Below, piece after piece: positions 15,470 through 24,668 of a stretch of 64,000 nucleotides of DNA. Both the position numbers and the translations under genes were made by a program. Position 1 is the first letter of the stretch, and every line of letters begins with the position of its first letter. Source of the stretch: Pseudomonas resinovorans NBRC 106553 (lineage in GTDB: Bacteria; Pseudomonadota; Gammaproteobacteria; Pseudomonadales; Pseudomonadaceae); the NCBI RefSeq assembly GCF_000412695.1, contig NC_021499.1, positions 4,650,001 through 4,714,000 of the forward strand, given 5' to 3'. Below the pieces are notes generated by a model. It had not been told where the DNA came from. It saw only the letters and a program-made list of their open reading frames with translations, and did not search any database.

Positions 15470-16234
15470 TCACTTGAGGCTGCCGGAGAGGAACTGCTTG
15501 AGGCGATCGGACTGCGGATTGGCCAGCACGTCCTTCGGGCAACCGCGCTCTTCGACCACGCCCTTGTGGAGGAACACCAACTGGTTGGACACCTCGCGGG
15601 CAAAGCCCATTTCGTGGGTGACCACCACCATGGTGCGGCCTTCCACGGCCAGGTCCTTCATCACCTTGAGCACTTCACCCACCAGCTCAGGGTCCAGCGC
15701 CGAGGTGGGCTCGTCGAACAGCATCACTTCCGGCTCCATGGCCAGGGCACGGGCGATGGCCACGCGCTGCTGCTCGCCACCGGACATGTGCGCCGGGTAG
15801 GCATCCTTGCGGTGGGCCACGCCCACCTTGGCCAGGTAGTGCTCGGCCTTCTCGATGGCGTCCTTCTTGGACATGCCGAGAACGTGCACCGGCGCTTCGA
15901 TCACGTTCTCCAGCGCGCTCATGTGCGACCAGAGGTTGAAGTGCTGGAACACCATGGCCAGGCGCGAGCGCATGCGCTGCAGTTGCTTGGGATCGGCCGC
16001 CTTGAGGCCGCCATCCTTGTTGGCCACCAGCTTCAGCTCCTCGCCATTGAGGAGGATCTTGCCGCCGTGGGGCTGCTCCAGCATGTTGATGCAGCGCAGG
16101 AAGGTACTCTTGCCCGAGCCGCTCGAGCCGATGATGCTGATGACGTCGCCAGCCTTGGCCGCCAGGGACACACCCTTGAGCACTTCGTGGCTGCCATAGC
16201 GCTTGTGCAGGTCTTGGACTTCCAGTTTGTACAT
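15470..16234 (-). CDS. aotP: Arginine/ornithine ABC transporter, ATP-binding protein
   Basis: This 254-residue ATPase drives AotQ/AotM. Walker A is [10 protein letters not shown] (about residues 36-45), the signature is [16 protein letters not shown], and Walker B is [14 protein letters not shown]. It ends with the HisP/GlnQ-type switch [22 protein letters not shown]. The high similarity in layout to HisP places it in the polar amino acid subfamily. It follows aotO by 19 bp and precedes argR. Confidence 0.96.
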   Translation of the reverse strand: MYKLEVQDLHKRYGSHEVLKGVSLAAKAGDVISIIGSSGSGKSTFLRCINMLEQPHGGKILLNGEELKLVANKDGGLKAADPKQLQRMRSRLAMVFQHFNLWSHMSALENVIEAPVHVLGMSKKDAIEKAEHYLAKVGVAHRKDAYPAHMSGGEQQRVAIARALAMEPEVMLFDEPTSALDPELVGEVLKVMKDLAVEGRTMVVVTHEMGFAREVSNQLVFLHKGVVEERGCPKDVLANPQSDRLKQFLSGSLK

Positions 16235-16253
16235 GGTTTCGGTCTCGATTGGC

Positions 16254-17366
16254 TCAGTCGCTCAGCAAGCGTCCCTGACGAATGGGTTCACAGCCAGCCA
16301 CCTTGGCCAGCCACAGTCCTGGTTGCGCGAAACGCATCCGCTCACGCGCGAACAACACGCCGTCCACCGAAGCGCACACCACGGCGTGGCGGTCTTCCAG
16401 CGGGTCCAGCACCTCGAACAGGGGGGCGCCCGCCTTCACCTTCGCCCCGGCGGGCTGCAGGAAGCTCACCACCCCGGAGTGGGGCGCGTAGAGGTATTCG
16501 GCGCCCTCGAAGGGCGTGGCTTCGCAGCATTCCTGCGGCGCCGCCGGCCACGCGCCGGCAATCAGGCCCTGGTCAGCGAGGAAGGCCAGGATGGCTTCGG
16601 CGCGGGCCTCGGCCAGCGGCTTGTCGGTATCGGCCATGCTGCCCAGCTCGACGGTGGTCGCCATGCAGGCCGGGGGAATCGCCGCCCCGGGGAAGCGCTG
16701 CGCCAGGCGCAGCCAGGGCAGCGAGCAGGACTCATCGAAGGAGCTGCCACCGGAGTCTTCGGCGGTGAGCACGGCGCCGGCTTCCAGGCGCGCGGCCAGG
16801 GAGCGCAGCGCGGCCCAGTGCTGCGGCAGGCAGTAGAGATGCACGGCCGCCTCGAAGTCGCAGTGCAGGTCCAGCACCAGGTCGGCATCGCAGGCATGTC
16901 GCAGCAGCAGGCGCTGCATGCCGGCCAGCTCGGAGCCGGCCGGCGGCAGGGCATCGAGGGCCGCGGTCATGACCTGGCGGATCAGCGCCACGTTGGCGGC
17001 GGCGTCCGGCCCTAGGCGGCCTTCCAGCGAATCAGCCACCAGGCCGGCCAGGTCGGCGAAATCGCGATTGAAGTTCTTCCCGCTGCCCAGCTCGAAACGC
17101 CCTTGCTGGACGGCCTGCACCAGTTGCCCGAGGCCGACGGGGTTGGCCACCGGCACCAGTTCGATAACGGCATTGAGGCGCCCCAGCCCTTCCAGCTCGC
17201 GCAGGCGCCGCTTGAGTTCGACGGCAACGCGCATGCCCGGCAGTTCGTCGGCGTGCAGTGAGGCCTGGATGTAGGCCTTGCGCAGGCCTGCGCCAAAACG
17301 GAAGACCGTCAGCTGGCGGCGGGTCCCCAGGCATCCCCAGGGCAGTTCGTGGTCGATACGTTGCAT
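16254..17366 (-). CDS. aotO: AotO, succinylglutamate desuccinylase/aspartoacylase-family protein
   Basis: This 370-residue predicted zinc carboxypeptidase-like hydrolase has [21 protein letters not shown] (His and Glu ligands, HxxE) near residue 37 and [16 protein letters not shown] with the second His. These place it in the AstE/AspA superfamily, while the C-terminal lipoyl-like half ([21 protein letters not shown]) is typical of the AspA-like branch. It sits inside the aot transport operon between aotM (4 bp) and aotP. Its function in P. aeruginosa is not established to my knowledge. It might deacylate imported N-acyl amino acids (inference). Confidence 0.85.
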   Translation of the reverse strand: MQRIDHELPWGCLGTRRQLTVFRFGAGLRKAYIQASLHADELPGMRVAVELKRRLRELEGLGRLNAVIELVPVANPVGLGQLVQAVQQGRFELGSGKNFNRDFADLAGLVADSLEGRLGPDAAANVALIRQVMTAALDALPPAGSELAGMQRLLLRHACDADLVLDLHCDFEAAVHLYCLPQHWAALRSLAARLEAGAVLTAEDSGGSSFDESCSLPWLRLAQRFPGAAIPPACMATTVELGSMADTDKPLAEARAEAILAFLADQGLIAGAWPAAPQECCEATPFEGAEYLYAPHSGVVSFLQPAGAKVKAGAPLFEVLDPLEDRHAVVCASVDGVLFARERMRFAQPGLWLAKVAGCEPIRQGRLLSD

Positions 17367-17370
17367 GAGG

Positions 17371-18069
17371 TCAGGCCTTGCGCGGGGCCAGATAGGCCAG
17401 GTAGCGACGCTCGGCGGCCTTGAACAGGCGCACCAGGATGAAGGTCAGGCACAAGTAGAAGGCACCGGCGGTGATGAACGCCTCGAACGGCAGGTAGTAC
17501 TGCGAGTTCACGGTGCGCGCCGCGCCGGTGATGTCGATCAGGGTCACGATCGACGCCAGGCTGGTGGTGTGCAGCATCATGATCACTTCGTTGCTGTACT
17601 GCGGCAGCGCGCGGCGCAGCGCGGACGGCAGCAGGATGCGGCGATAGAGCTTGGCGCGGGACATGCCCATGGCCTTGGCCGCCTCGATCTCGCCGTGGGG
17701 CGTGGCCTTGATGCTGCCGGCGAGGATTTCCGCGGTATAGGCGCTGGTGTTGATGGCGAACGCCAGGCAGGCGCAGAAGGTGGCGTTGGAGAGATAAGGC
17801 CAGAGCCAGCTCTCGCGCACCGCCTCGAACTGGGCCAGGCCGTAATAGATGAGGAACAGCTGCACCAGCATCGGGGTGCCACGGATCACGTAGGTGTAGA
17901 GCCAGGCCGGGAAGTTGATCCAGGGCTGCTTCGACACCCGCATCAGTGCCAGCGGCACGGCCACGGCCAGGCCCAGGGCCAGGGAAATCGCCAGGAGTTT
18001 GAGGGTTACCAGCACGCCGCCGAGGTAGAGCGGCAGGCTCTCCCAGATCACGTTGTAGTCGAAGATCAT
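17371..18069 (-). CDS. aotM: Arginine/ornithine ABC transporter permease
   Basis: This is a 232-residue inner-membrane permease of the HisM/GlnP type. It has five predicted membrane spans and the EAA loop (EIEAAKAMGMSRAKLYRRILLPSALR, cited by its key residues E-A-A and G) that contacts the ATPase. YVIRGTPMLVQLFLIYYG is the family's conserved segment. It overlaps aotQ by ATGA and lies 4 bp before aotO. Confidence 0.95.
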   Translation of the reverse strand: MIFDYNVIWESLPLYLGGVLVTLKLLAISLALGLAVAVPLALMRVSKQPWINFPAWLYTYVIRGTPMLVQLFLIYYGLAQFEAVRESWLWPYLSNATFCACLAFAINTSAYTAEILAGSIKATPHGEIEAAKAMGMSRAKLYRRILLPSALRRALPQYSNEVIMMLHTTSLASIVTLIDITGAARTVNSQYYLPFEAFITAGAFYLCLTFILVRLFKAAERRYLAYLAPRKA

Positions 18070-18755
18070 AGTTCAGCCGCCTTGATGCCTACCGAGTAGC
18101 GCTTCTCCAGGTACCGCAGGGCCAGCAGGGAAACGCTGGTCAGCACCAGATAGAGCGCGGCAACCGCGAGGTAGAAGGTGAAGGGTTCACGGGTAGCGTC
18201 CGCGGCGCTCTTGGCCTTGAACATCATGTCCTGCAGGCCTACCACCGAGATCAGCGCGGTGGCCTTGGTCATCACTAGCCAGTTGTTGGTGAAGCCGGGA
18301 ATCGCCAGACGAATCATCTGCGGCACCAGGATGCGGAAGAACACCTTGGCCCCGCTCATGCCGTAGGCCATGCCGGCCTCGCCCTGCCCTTTCGGGATCG
18401 CCATGAAGGCGCCACGGAAGGTTTCGGAGAGGTACGCACCGAAAATGAAGCCGAGGGTGAAGACGCCGGACCAGAAGGGGTCCAGGTCGATGTAGTCGTC
18501 GTAGCCGACCATGGGCGCAACCACGTTCACCAGCTGCTGGCCGCCGTAGAAGATCAGCAGGATCAGCACCAGGTCGGGAATGCCGCGGATCACGGTGGCG
18601 TAGGTCTCGCCCAGCAGGGACAGCCACTTGATCGGGGAAAGCCTGAATGCCGCGCCGATCAGACCGAGTACCACAGCCATGGTTATGGAAGACAGGGCCA
18701 GCAACAGGGTGAGCCAGGCACCATCGAGAATGGTCGAGCCGTAGCCGTTGAGCAT
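18066..18755 (-). CDS. aotQ: Arginine/ornithine ABC transporter permease
   Basis: This 229-residue permease is the partner of AotM. It starts MLNGYGSTILDGAWLTLLLA, has the conserved VIRGIPDLVLILLIFYGGQ segment and an EAA-like loop (GQGEAGMAYGMSGAKVFFRI). ATG 18755 was chosen over an upstream in-frame start because a GAGG ribosome site precedes it and the upstream stretch runs through the aotJ-aotQ hairpin. Confidence 0.95.
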   Translation of the reverse strand: MLNGYGSTILDGAWLTLLLALSSITMAVVLGLIGAAFRLSPIKWLSLLGETYATVIRGIPDLVLILLIFYGGQQLVNVVAPMVGYDDYIDLDPFWSGVFTLGFIFGAYLSETFRGAFMAIPKGQGEAGMAYGMSGAKVFFRILVPQMIRLAIPGFTNNWLVMTKATALISVVGLQDMMFKAKSAADATREPFTFYLAVAALYLVLTSVSLLALRYLEKRYSVGIKAAEL

Positions 18756-18808
18756 GATCAGATCCTCGTGCAGCGCGCCGGTGAACACCGGGCGGCACCG
18801 CCACAACG

Positions 18809-18849
18809 AAAAAGTGGCACAAACCGCTATGTGAAGTTTGTGCCACTTT
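18809..18849 (-). terminator. Terminator-like hairpin between aotJ and aotQ
   Basis: A perfect 14-bp stem (18811-18824 with 18836-18849) with an 11-base loop is followed on the minus strand by TTTTT. It sits 13 bases after the aotJ stop, inside the operon. A leaky terminator here would make the binding protein far more abundant than the membrane components, as is known for other ABC operons. Confidence 0.8.
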
Positions 18850-18862
18850 CAGGGAAAAGCGA

Positions 18863-19645
18863 TTACTCGCCGTAGACGTCGAACTTGAAGTACTTGTCCT
18901 GCACTTCCTTGTACTTGCCATTGGCGCGGATGGCAGCGATGGCGGCGTTGATCTTCTCGGCCAGGGCCTTGTCACCCTTGCGCACGGCGATACCGGCGCC
19001 CTCGCCGAAGTATTTCTTCTCGGTGAAGGCCGGGCCCACCAGGGTGAAGCCCTTGCCGGCGTCGGTCTTGAGGAAGCCGTCGTCGATGTTCACCACGTCC
19101 GCCAGGGTGGCGTCCAGGCGGCCGGCGGTCATGTCGAGGAAGATCTCGTTCTGCGAGCTGTAGCGCACCACTTCGACACCGGCCGGAGCGAAGACTTCGG
19201 TGGCGTAGCGGTCATAGATGGAAGCGCGCTGCACGCCCACTTTCTTGCCCTTCAGATCCACCAGCGGGTCGTTGATGACGGTACCTTCCTTCATCGCGAG
19301 GCGCGCGGGGGTGTGGTAGTACTTGTTGGTGAAGTCCACCGACTTCAGGCGCTCTTCGGTGATGGTCATGGACGACAGCACGGCATCGAACTTGCGCACT
19401 TTCAGGGCCGGGATCAGGCCATCGAACTCCTGCTCGATCCACTTGCACTCAACCTTCATCTCTTCGCACAGGGCGTTGCCGATGTCGTAGTCGAAGCCGG
19501 TGATCTTGCCGTCCGGAGTCTTGAAGGCGAAGGGCGGGTAAGCCGCTTCGATACCGATACGCAGGGGCTTGGCATCGTCGGCAAAGGCGACCAGCGGCGA
19601 CAACAGGGACAGCGCCATGGCGCCGAGAAGTGCAATCTTCTTCAT
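18863..19645 (-). CDS. aotJ: Arginine/ornithine periplasmic binding protein
   Basis: This is a 260-residue type II periplasmic binding protein (SBP_bac_3) of the LAO/HisJ group. The signal peptide is [22 protein letters not shown], cleaved before DDAKPL. Conserved elements are [38 protein letters not shown] (two Cys, probably a disulphide) and [13 protein letters not shown]. It is the first gene of aotJQMOP-argR, with an ArgR half site at its promoter. Confidence 0.96.
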   Translation of the reverse strand: MKKIALLGAMALSLLSPLVAFADDAKPLRIGIEAAYPPFAFKTPDGKITGFDYDIGNALCEEMKVECKWIEQEFDGLIPALKVRKFDAVLSSMTITEERLKSVDFTNKYYHTPARLAMKEGTVINDPLVDLKGKKVGVQRASIYDRYATEVFAPAGVEVVRYSSQNEIFLDMTAGRLDATLADVVNIDDGFLKTDAGKGFTLVGPAFTEKKYFGEGAGIAVRKGDKALAEKINAAIAAIRANGKYKEVQDKYFKFDVYGE

Positions 19646-19783
19646 CTTATGACTCCTTCAAAGGGGTATGGCTTCTGTTGGCAGCGTGAGGTTTCGCCCA
19701 GACGGTCCATAGAAATTGTAGAAAGAGTCGTCGTCTTTGCCGGCTGCAGGCCGTGGGCAAAAGGCTCCGACTGGGTGTGCGGC

Positions 19784-19826
19784 ATTCTAGCCACAGCCCT
19801 TAAGTCGATATTTCTTCAATGCGACA
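19784..19826 (-). promoter_or_regulatory. aotJ promoter with ArgR half site
   Basis: On the minus strand, TAGAAT (19789-19784) is the likely -10. An exact TGTCGC-N8-AA ArgR half site (19826-19811) ends over the expected -35. The distance from the first T of the half site to the first base of the -10 is 37 nt, the same as at aruC. Transcription would leave a 5' leader of about 130 nt. Confidence 0.7.
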
Positions 19827-20145
19827 ACAAATTACAGAAGCGCAGGAGAGGGGGAGGGAGAGGATTGACAGGCAGCCGGAAAACTGCACAAGAAATGAAC
19901 GGCCGAACCGATATAAAAAGCAATTACTGAGCCATAAAAACACGAACCCACTGATTACGGGGCGTGCAGGATTTCGACTTGTCGCGTGAAGCACCGAAAA
20001 GCGCACCAGTGCGAGTCAAAGCGTTCCCGATGGAACCAGATTGGTGCAGCCGGTAACCACGCCTGTTACGCAACCACCCTCCGCCACCCTAAGTCGATAG
20101 CGAATCGGTGTTACACCAACGCAGGAGCGGGCGGCGTTCCGCGAA
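19827..20145. other. Gene-free stretch upstream of the aot operon
   Basis: I see no convincing gene here: open frames are short, lack ribosome sites and are shadows. The base composition is lower in G+C than the coding regions around it. The left part may hold upstream regulatory sequence for aotJ, including a purine-rich run near 19845-19865 and TTGACA at 19865-19870 with no good -10. Confidence 0.5.
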
Positions 20146-20202
20146 TTTGCGATACCCATCAGCTCTGTCCGCATGGGTATCGCTCCGCTCAACCCATCCT
20201 AC
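20146..20202. repeat. Half-decayed copy of the GTAGGATGGG inverted repeat
   Basis: The inner palindrome (GATACCCAT 20151-20159 with ATGGGTATC 20173-20181) and the right outer arm AACCCATCCTAC (20191-20202) match the intact copy at 34191-34260. The left outer arm is replaced by unrelated sequence. The right end lies 4 bp from the start of the long repeat at 20207. Confidence 0.7.
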
Positions 20203-20206
20203 GAAG

Positions 20207-20531
20207 TGCCCATGCTGGCCCGAAACGAAGCAGAGGAGATGACGCCGCGCTAATCGCCCCTTCAGGAGGCCGAGTGGAATCCTTGCGCAGGGGGACGAGC
20301 GGCATGGATGCCGCGAGAGCCGCGCAGGGCCAGGGATGGCCCTTCGCGGCGCCCCCCGGAGCAAGGATGTAGCGAGGGTAGTTTGGCGAAGGCAAACGGG
20401 GACGCCGAGTTCCGGATGCAGGGGCAAGCCCTCTTGGTTACTTCTGGGTGGTTCGGCACCCCGACGACTGCCAGAAGTGACTCGCCCGGCAAGGCGAAAC
20501 AGAAATTCGAACCGCCGCTCGACAATGAGCC
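20207..20531 (+). repeat. Long structured dispersed repeat, copy A (possible RNA element)
   Basis: This 325-bp element is repeated at 57528-57820 in the same orientation. Predicted folding: P1 ATCCTTGC (20279-20286) pairs with GCAAGGAT (20361-20368) and is extended by GGGGG/CCCCC. P1 encloses hairpin H1 (20299-20314, loop TGGA) and hairpin H2 (20319-20350, loop GGGA). Three more stems follow: 20381-20385/20393-20397, 20438-20447/20471-20480 and 20482-20486/20493-20497. H1 and H2 expose A-N-GGA loops with flanks close to the CsrA/RsmA consensus. Open reading frames here are spurious because the copies differ by indels and by compensatory stem changes. Confidence 0.75.
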
Positions 20532-20571
20532 AGGCAAAACAGCCTCGCATCGAGCGACCACTCCGACTCTG

Positions 20572-20609
20572 AAAACAAAACCCCCGCCCCGGCTAACACC
20601 GGGGCGGGG
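20572..20609 (-). terminator. acsA terminator
   Basis: A perfect 11-bp stem (20582-20592 with 20599-20609) lies 16 bases after the acsA stop. On the minus strand it is followed by TTTTGTTTTC. It also lies about 50 bases beyond repeat copy A on the plus strand, where the T-run is poor. Confidence 0.9.
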
Positions 20610-20625
20610 TTCTGTCACAAGCAGG

Positions 20626-22581
20626 TCAGGCGACCTGCATGACCCGATGGGTATCGATCAGGTGCTGCACCACGCCCGGATCGGCCAGGGTGGAGATGTC
20701 ACCAAGGGAGTCATACTCGGCAACGGCGATCTTGCGCAGGATGCGGCGCATGATCTTGCCCGAGCGGGTCTTCGGCAGGCCCGGCGCCCACTGGATCACA
20801 TCCGGGGTGGCGATTGGACCGATTTCCTTGCGTACCCAGGCCTTCAGCTCCTGGCGCAGTTGCTCGGAAGACTCCACGCCGGCGTTCAGGGTGACGTAGA
20901 CATAGATGCCCTGCCCCTTGATGTCGTGGGGTACACCCACCACCGCGGCCTCGGCCACTTTCGAGTGGGCCACCATGGCGCTCTCGATCTCGGCGGTGCC
21001 CATGCGGTGGCCGGAGACGTTCAGCACGTCGTCCACGCGGCCGGTGATCCAGTAGTAGCCGTCCTCGTCGCGACGGGCGCCGTCGCCGGTGAAGTACATG
21101 CCCTTGAAGGTCTTGAAGTAGGTATCGACGAAGCGGTCGTGGTCGCCGTACAGGGTGCGCGCCTGGCCCGGCCAGGAGTCGACTATCACCAGGTTGCCCT
21201 CGGCCGGCCCCTCGATGATGTTGCCCAGGTTATCCACAAGCGCCGGTTGCACACCGAAGAACGGCCGCGCGGCGGAGCCCGGCTTCAGGGCGTGGGCGCC
21301 CGGCAGCGGGGTCATCAGGCAGGCGCCGGTTTCGGTCTGCCACCAGGTGTCGACGATCGGGCAGCGGCCCTGGCCGACGTTCTCGTAGTACCAGTGCCAG
21401 GCTTCCGGGTTGATCGGCTCGCCCACCGAACCCAGCAGGCGCAGGCTGGAGCCGTCGGCGCCTTCGACCGCGGCCTTGCCCTCGGCCATCATGGCGCGGA
21501 TGGCGGTGGGGGCGGTGTAGAGAATGTTGACCTTGTGCTTGTCGACGATCTTCGCCACGCGGCTCACGTCCGGGTAGTTCGGTACGCCTTCGAACATCAG
21601 GGTGGTGGCGCCGTTGGCCAGCGGGCCGTAGACCAGGTAGGTGTGGCCGGTGACCCAGCCGATGTCGGCGGTGCACCAGAAGACTTCGCCCGGGCGGTAG
21701 TCGAACACCCGCTCATGGGTCAGCGAGGCATACACCAGGTAGCCGCCAGTGGTGTGCATCACACCCTTGGGTTTGCCGGTGGAGCCGGAGGTGTAGAGGA
21801 TGAACAGCGGGTCCTCGGCACCCATTTCCTTCGGCGCGCAGTGGCTGGAGGCGACCTTCATCAGGTCTTCGTACCAGACGTCGCGGTGCTGGTTCCACTT
21901 GATCTCGGAGCCGGTGCGCTTGACCACGACGATCTTCTGCACGCTGCAGGTTTCCGGGTTGGTCAGGGCGTCGTCGACATTGGCCTTGAGCGGCACCTTC
22001 CTGCCACCGCGCAGGCCTTCGTCGGCGGTGATCACCACCTTGGAACGGCAGTCGATGATGCGGCCGGCCAGCGCCTCGGGGGAGAAGCCACCGAACACCA
22101 CGGAGTGGATGGCGCCGATACGGGTGCAGGCCAGCATGGCGACCACGGCTTCCGGGATCATCGGCATGTAGATGGTCACCACGTCGCCGCGGTGCACGTC
22201 CTGGCCGCGCAGGGCGTTGGCGAACTTGCAGACGCGCTCGTGAAGGTCGCGGTAGGTGATGACCTGGTGCTCGGCGGGGTTGTCGCCTTCCCAGATGATC
22301 GCGGCCTGGTCGCCACGCTCGGCGAGGTGGCGGTCCAGGCAGTTGGCGGAAACGTTGAGGCTGCCATCGGCAAACCACTTGATGTCGACGTGGTGATCGT
22401 CGAAGGAAGTCTGCTTCACCTTGGTGAAAGGCTTGATCCAGTCGAGGCGCTTGGCCTGTTCGCGCCAGAAGCCGTCTGGGTTGATGACCGATTGCTGGTA
22501 CATGGCTTTGTAGGTCGCCTCGTCGGTGAAGGACGCGGCGGCCACTTCTGGGCGGACCGGATACAGAGAAGCAGCGCTCAT
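20626..22581 (-). CDS. acsA: Acetyl-CoA synthetase
   Basis: This enzyme activates acetate to acetyl-CoA through acetyl-adenylate. The 651-residue length is typical. Landmarks are the AMP-binding P-loop [20 protein letters not shown], the WWQTETG motif, [20 protein letters not shown] (hinge) and [15 protein letters not shown] near the C-terminus, where Lys609 is the lysine regulated by acetylation in this family. ATG 22581 was chosen because MSAASLYPV is the conserved start and a GAGGT site precedes it. Confidence 0.97.
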   Translation of the reverse strand: MSAASLYPVRPEVAAASFTDEATYKAMYQQSVINPDGFWREQAKRLDWIKPFTKVKQTSFDDHHVDIKWFADGSLNVSANCLDRHLAERGDQAAIIWEGDNPAEHQVITYRDLHERVCKFANALRGQDVHRGDVVTIYMPMIPEAVVAMLACTRIGAIHSVVFGGFSPEALAGRIIDCRSKVVITADEGLRGGRKVPLKANVDDALTNPETCSVQKIVVVKRTGSEIKWNQHRDVWYEDLMKVASSHCAPKEMGAEDPLFILYTSGSTGKPKGVMHTTGGYLVYASLTHERVFDYRPGEVFWCTADIGWVTGHTYLVYGPLANGATTLMFEGVPNYPDVSRVAKIVDKHKVNILYTAPTAIRAMMAEGKAAVEGADGSSLRLLGSVGEPINPEAWHWYYENVGQGRCPIVDTWWQTETGACLMTPLPGAHALKPGSAARPFFGVQPALVDNLGNIIEGPAEGNLVIVDSWPGQARTLYGDHDRFVDTYFKTFKGMYFTGDGARRDEDGYYWITGRVDDVLNVSGHRMGTAEIESAMVAHSKVAEAAVVGVPHDIKGQGIYVYVTLNAGVESSEQLRQELKAWVRKEIGPIATPDVIQWAPGLPKTRSGKIMRRILRKIAVAEYDSLGDISTLADPGVVQHLIDTHRVMQVA

Positions 22582-22758
22582 GGGTCTTACCTCGGTGGGT
22601 AGTTGTTTTTGTATGGCGCCTTTTGTATCCCCCACCCTTTCGTAGGGCCATTCGACCATGGTCTTACCACACACGGACTATGGTCGAAGGCCGCGCAAAC
22701 CCGGCCCGGACCGGTTCGAAGCCGGCATCGCCGCCAGCCCCACCCCGTGCTCCAGACA

Positions 22759-22792
22759 TAAAAAAACGGCCCATGTCCGGGGACATGGGCCG
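22759..22792 (-). terminator. putP terminator
   Basis: CGGCCCATGTCC (22767-22778) pairs perfectly with GGACATGGGCCG (22781-22792). On the minus strand the stem is followed by TTTTTT. It lies in the 294-bp putP-acsA gap, leaving about 180 bp upstream of acsA for its promoter, in which I cannot identify boxes with confidence. Confidence 0.92.
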
Positions 22793-22875
22793 CTGAAGCA
22801 CTATCGGGTCGTTGGTGAGAGCCCGGGCAAGCCCGGCTGACGGCACGCGGACGACCGGCCGCGCGCCGAACAGAA

Positions 22876-24369
22876 TCAGACGTGGGCGTCCTGGTATTCC
22901 TTCTCGGCTTCATCGAAGCGCTTGATCATCGCAGCGGACGGCGCATTGCCGATGCGGCTGAAGATCAGGATGCCGAGGGTGCAGAGGATGAAGCCCGGAA
23001 CGATTTCGTACAGACCGGTCCAGCCGAAGAAGTTCTTCCACAGCACCACGGTCACCGCGCCAAGGATCATGCCGGCCAGGGCGCCGTTGCGGGTCATGCC
23101 CTTCCAGATCAGCGAGAGGATCACCACCGGGCCGAAGGCGGCACCGAAGCCGGCCCAGGCGTAGGACACCAGGCCCAGTACCTTGCTTTCCGGATCAGCG
23201 GCGATGGCGATGGCGATCACGGCCACCAGCAGCACCATGGCGCGGCCGACCCAGACCAGTTCGAGCTGGCTGGCGTTCTTGCGGAAGAAGGCCTTGTAGA
23301 AGTCTTCGGTCAGGGCGCTGGAGCACACCAGCAGCTGGCAGCTCAGGGTGGACATCACGGCGGCCAGGATGGCGGACAGCAGCACACCGGCGATCCACGG
23401 GTTGAAGAGGATCTTGGCCAGTTCGATGAACACGCGCTCGTGGTTCTCAGCAACGGCGCCAGCCTGCTCCGGATGAGCGGAGAAGTAGGCGATGCCGAAG
23501 AAGCCCACGGCCACGGCGCCGGCCAGGCAGAAGATCATCCAGGCCATGGAGATGCGGCGGGCGTTGGGGATCGACTTGACCGAATCGGCGGCCATGAAGC
23601 GCGCCAGGATGTGCGGCTGGCCGAAGTAACCCAGGCCCCAGGCCAGCAGGGAGATCACGCCGATGAAGGACGCGCCCTTGAGCATGTCGAAGTTGGAAGC
23701 GTCCTTCATCTCGATAGCCATGAAGGTCGGATCCACACCGCCGGTGGCCATCATCACGATGATGGGGGTGAGGATCAGGGCGAAGATCATCAGGCTGGCC
23801 TGGACGGTATCGGTCCAGCTGACAGCCAGGAAGCCGCCGACGAAGGTGTAGCAGATGGTGGCGGCGGCACCGGCCCACAGGGCGGTCTCGTAGGAAATGC
23901 CGAAGGTGCTCTCGAACAGGCGGGCACCGGCGACGATGCCGGAAGCGCAGTAGATGGTGAAGAACACCAGGATCACCACGGCGGAGAAGATGCGCAGGAT
24001 GCGGCTGTTGTCTTCGAAGCGGTTGGTGAAATAGTCGGGCAGGGTCAGGGCGTTGCCGTTGTGCTCGGTCTGCACGCGCAGGCGACCGGCAACCAGCAGC
24101 CAGTTGAGGTAGGCACCGACGATCAGGCCGATGGCGATCCAGCTTTCCGACAGGCCGGAGAGGTAGACTGCACCCGGCAGGCCCATCAGCAGCCAGCCGC
24201 TCATGTCGGAGGCGCCGGCGGACAGGGCGGTCACGAAGCTGCCGAGGCTGCGGCCACCGAGGATGTAGTCGGAAAGGTTGTTGGTGGAGCGATAGGCGTA
24301 GAAGCCGATCAGCACCATGGCCGCTATATAGATCACGAAGGTGATCAGTGTCGGGTTGCTCACACTCAT
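22876..24369 (-). CDS. putP: Sodium/proline symporter
   Basis: PutP imports proline with Na+. The 497-residue protein has the 13-span SSS/LeuT layout. N-terminal spans include the Na+ site region ALSAGASDMSGWLLMGLPGAVY (Ala/Ser/Asp/Met/Gly motif near residues 49-70) and GFLAVSWTDTVQASLMIFAL. AILAAVMSTLSCQLLVCSSALTEDFYK follows in the second half. The start is ATG 24369. PutP is usually found beside putA (proline dehydrogenase); here the neighbours are acsA and a zinc TonB receptor, and putA is not in the window. Confidence 0.93.
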   Translation of the reverse strand: MSVSNPTLITFVIYIAAMVLIGFYAYRSTNNLSDYILGGRSLGSFVTALSAGASDMSGWLLMGLPGAVYLSGLSESWIAIGLIVGAYLNWLLVAGRLRVQTEHNGNALTLPDYFTNRFEDNSRILRIFSAVVILVFFTIYCASGIVAGARLFESTFGISYETALWAGAAATICYTFVGGFLAVSWTDTVQASLMIFALILTPIIVMMATGGVDPTFMAIEMKDASNFDMLKGASFIGVISLLAWGLGYFGQPHILARFMAADSVKSIPNARRISMAWMIFCLAGAVAVGFFGIAYFSAHPEQAGAVAENHERVFIELAKILFNPWIAGVLLSAILAAVMSTLSCQLLVCSSALTEDFYKAFFRKNASQLELVWVGRAMVLLVAVIAIAIAADPESKVLGLVSYAWAGFGAAFGPVVILSLIWKGMTRNGALAGMILGAVTVVLWKNFFGWTGLYEIVPGFILCTLGILIFSRIGNAPSAAMIKRFDEAEKEYQDAHV

Positions 24370-24668
24370 GGGGTTTCCCCTGCTCGTTTGTTTTTATTCC
24401 GGGGACGGCGGGTAACCGCTCCCATGGTTGCTTTTTGGCGGACGCTTGTGACGATCACCGGTTCTTCCCGACCACCTCGGCCAGGGGGCCGACGCAATTC
24501 CGGTCGGGCAATGCTCGCAGGGCTTCCGGCCCTGCCAATGCGACAGCGGACGACTACTACTTTGGTCTAGTACAAGCTTCCCGACCCGCAAGAAGTATTC
24601 GGGCAAGCGGCGGTCGCAAGGCGAGTGCGGAATTTAGAGATATGGCATTGCGCCTTTCTTGTAGGATT

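Noticed and set aside
19980..19995. TGTCGCG near 19980 as another ArgR half site
   Set aside because: The AA after N8 is missing and there is no promoter nearby.
20089..20550. Minus-strand frame of 153 residues in repeat copy A and a similar one at 57360-57845 in copy B
   Set aside because: The two copies differ by indels and compensatory stem changes that alter the frame, and no ribosome site is present. The similar peptides reflect repeat DNA rather than a protein family.
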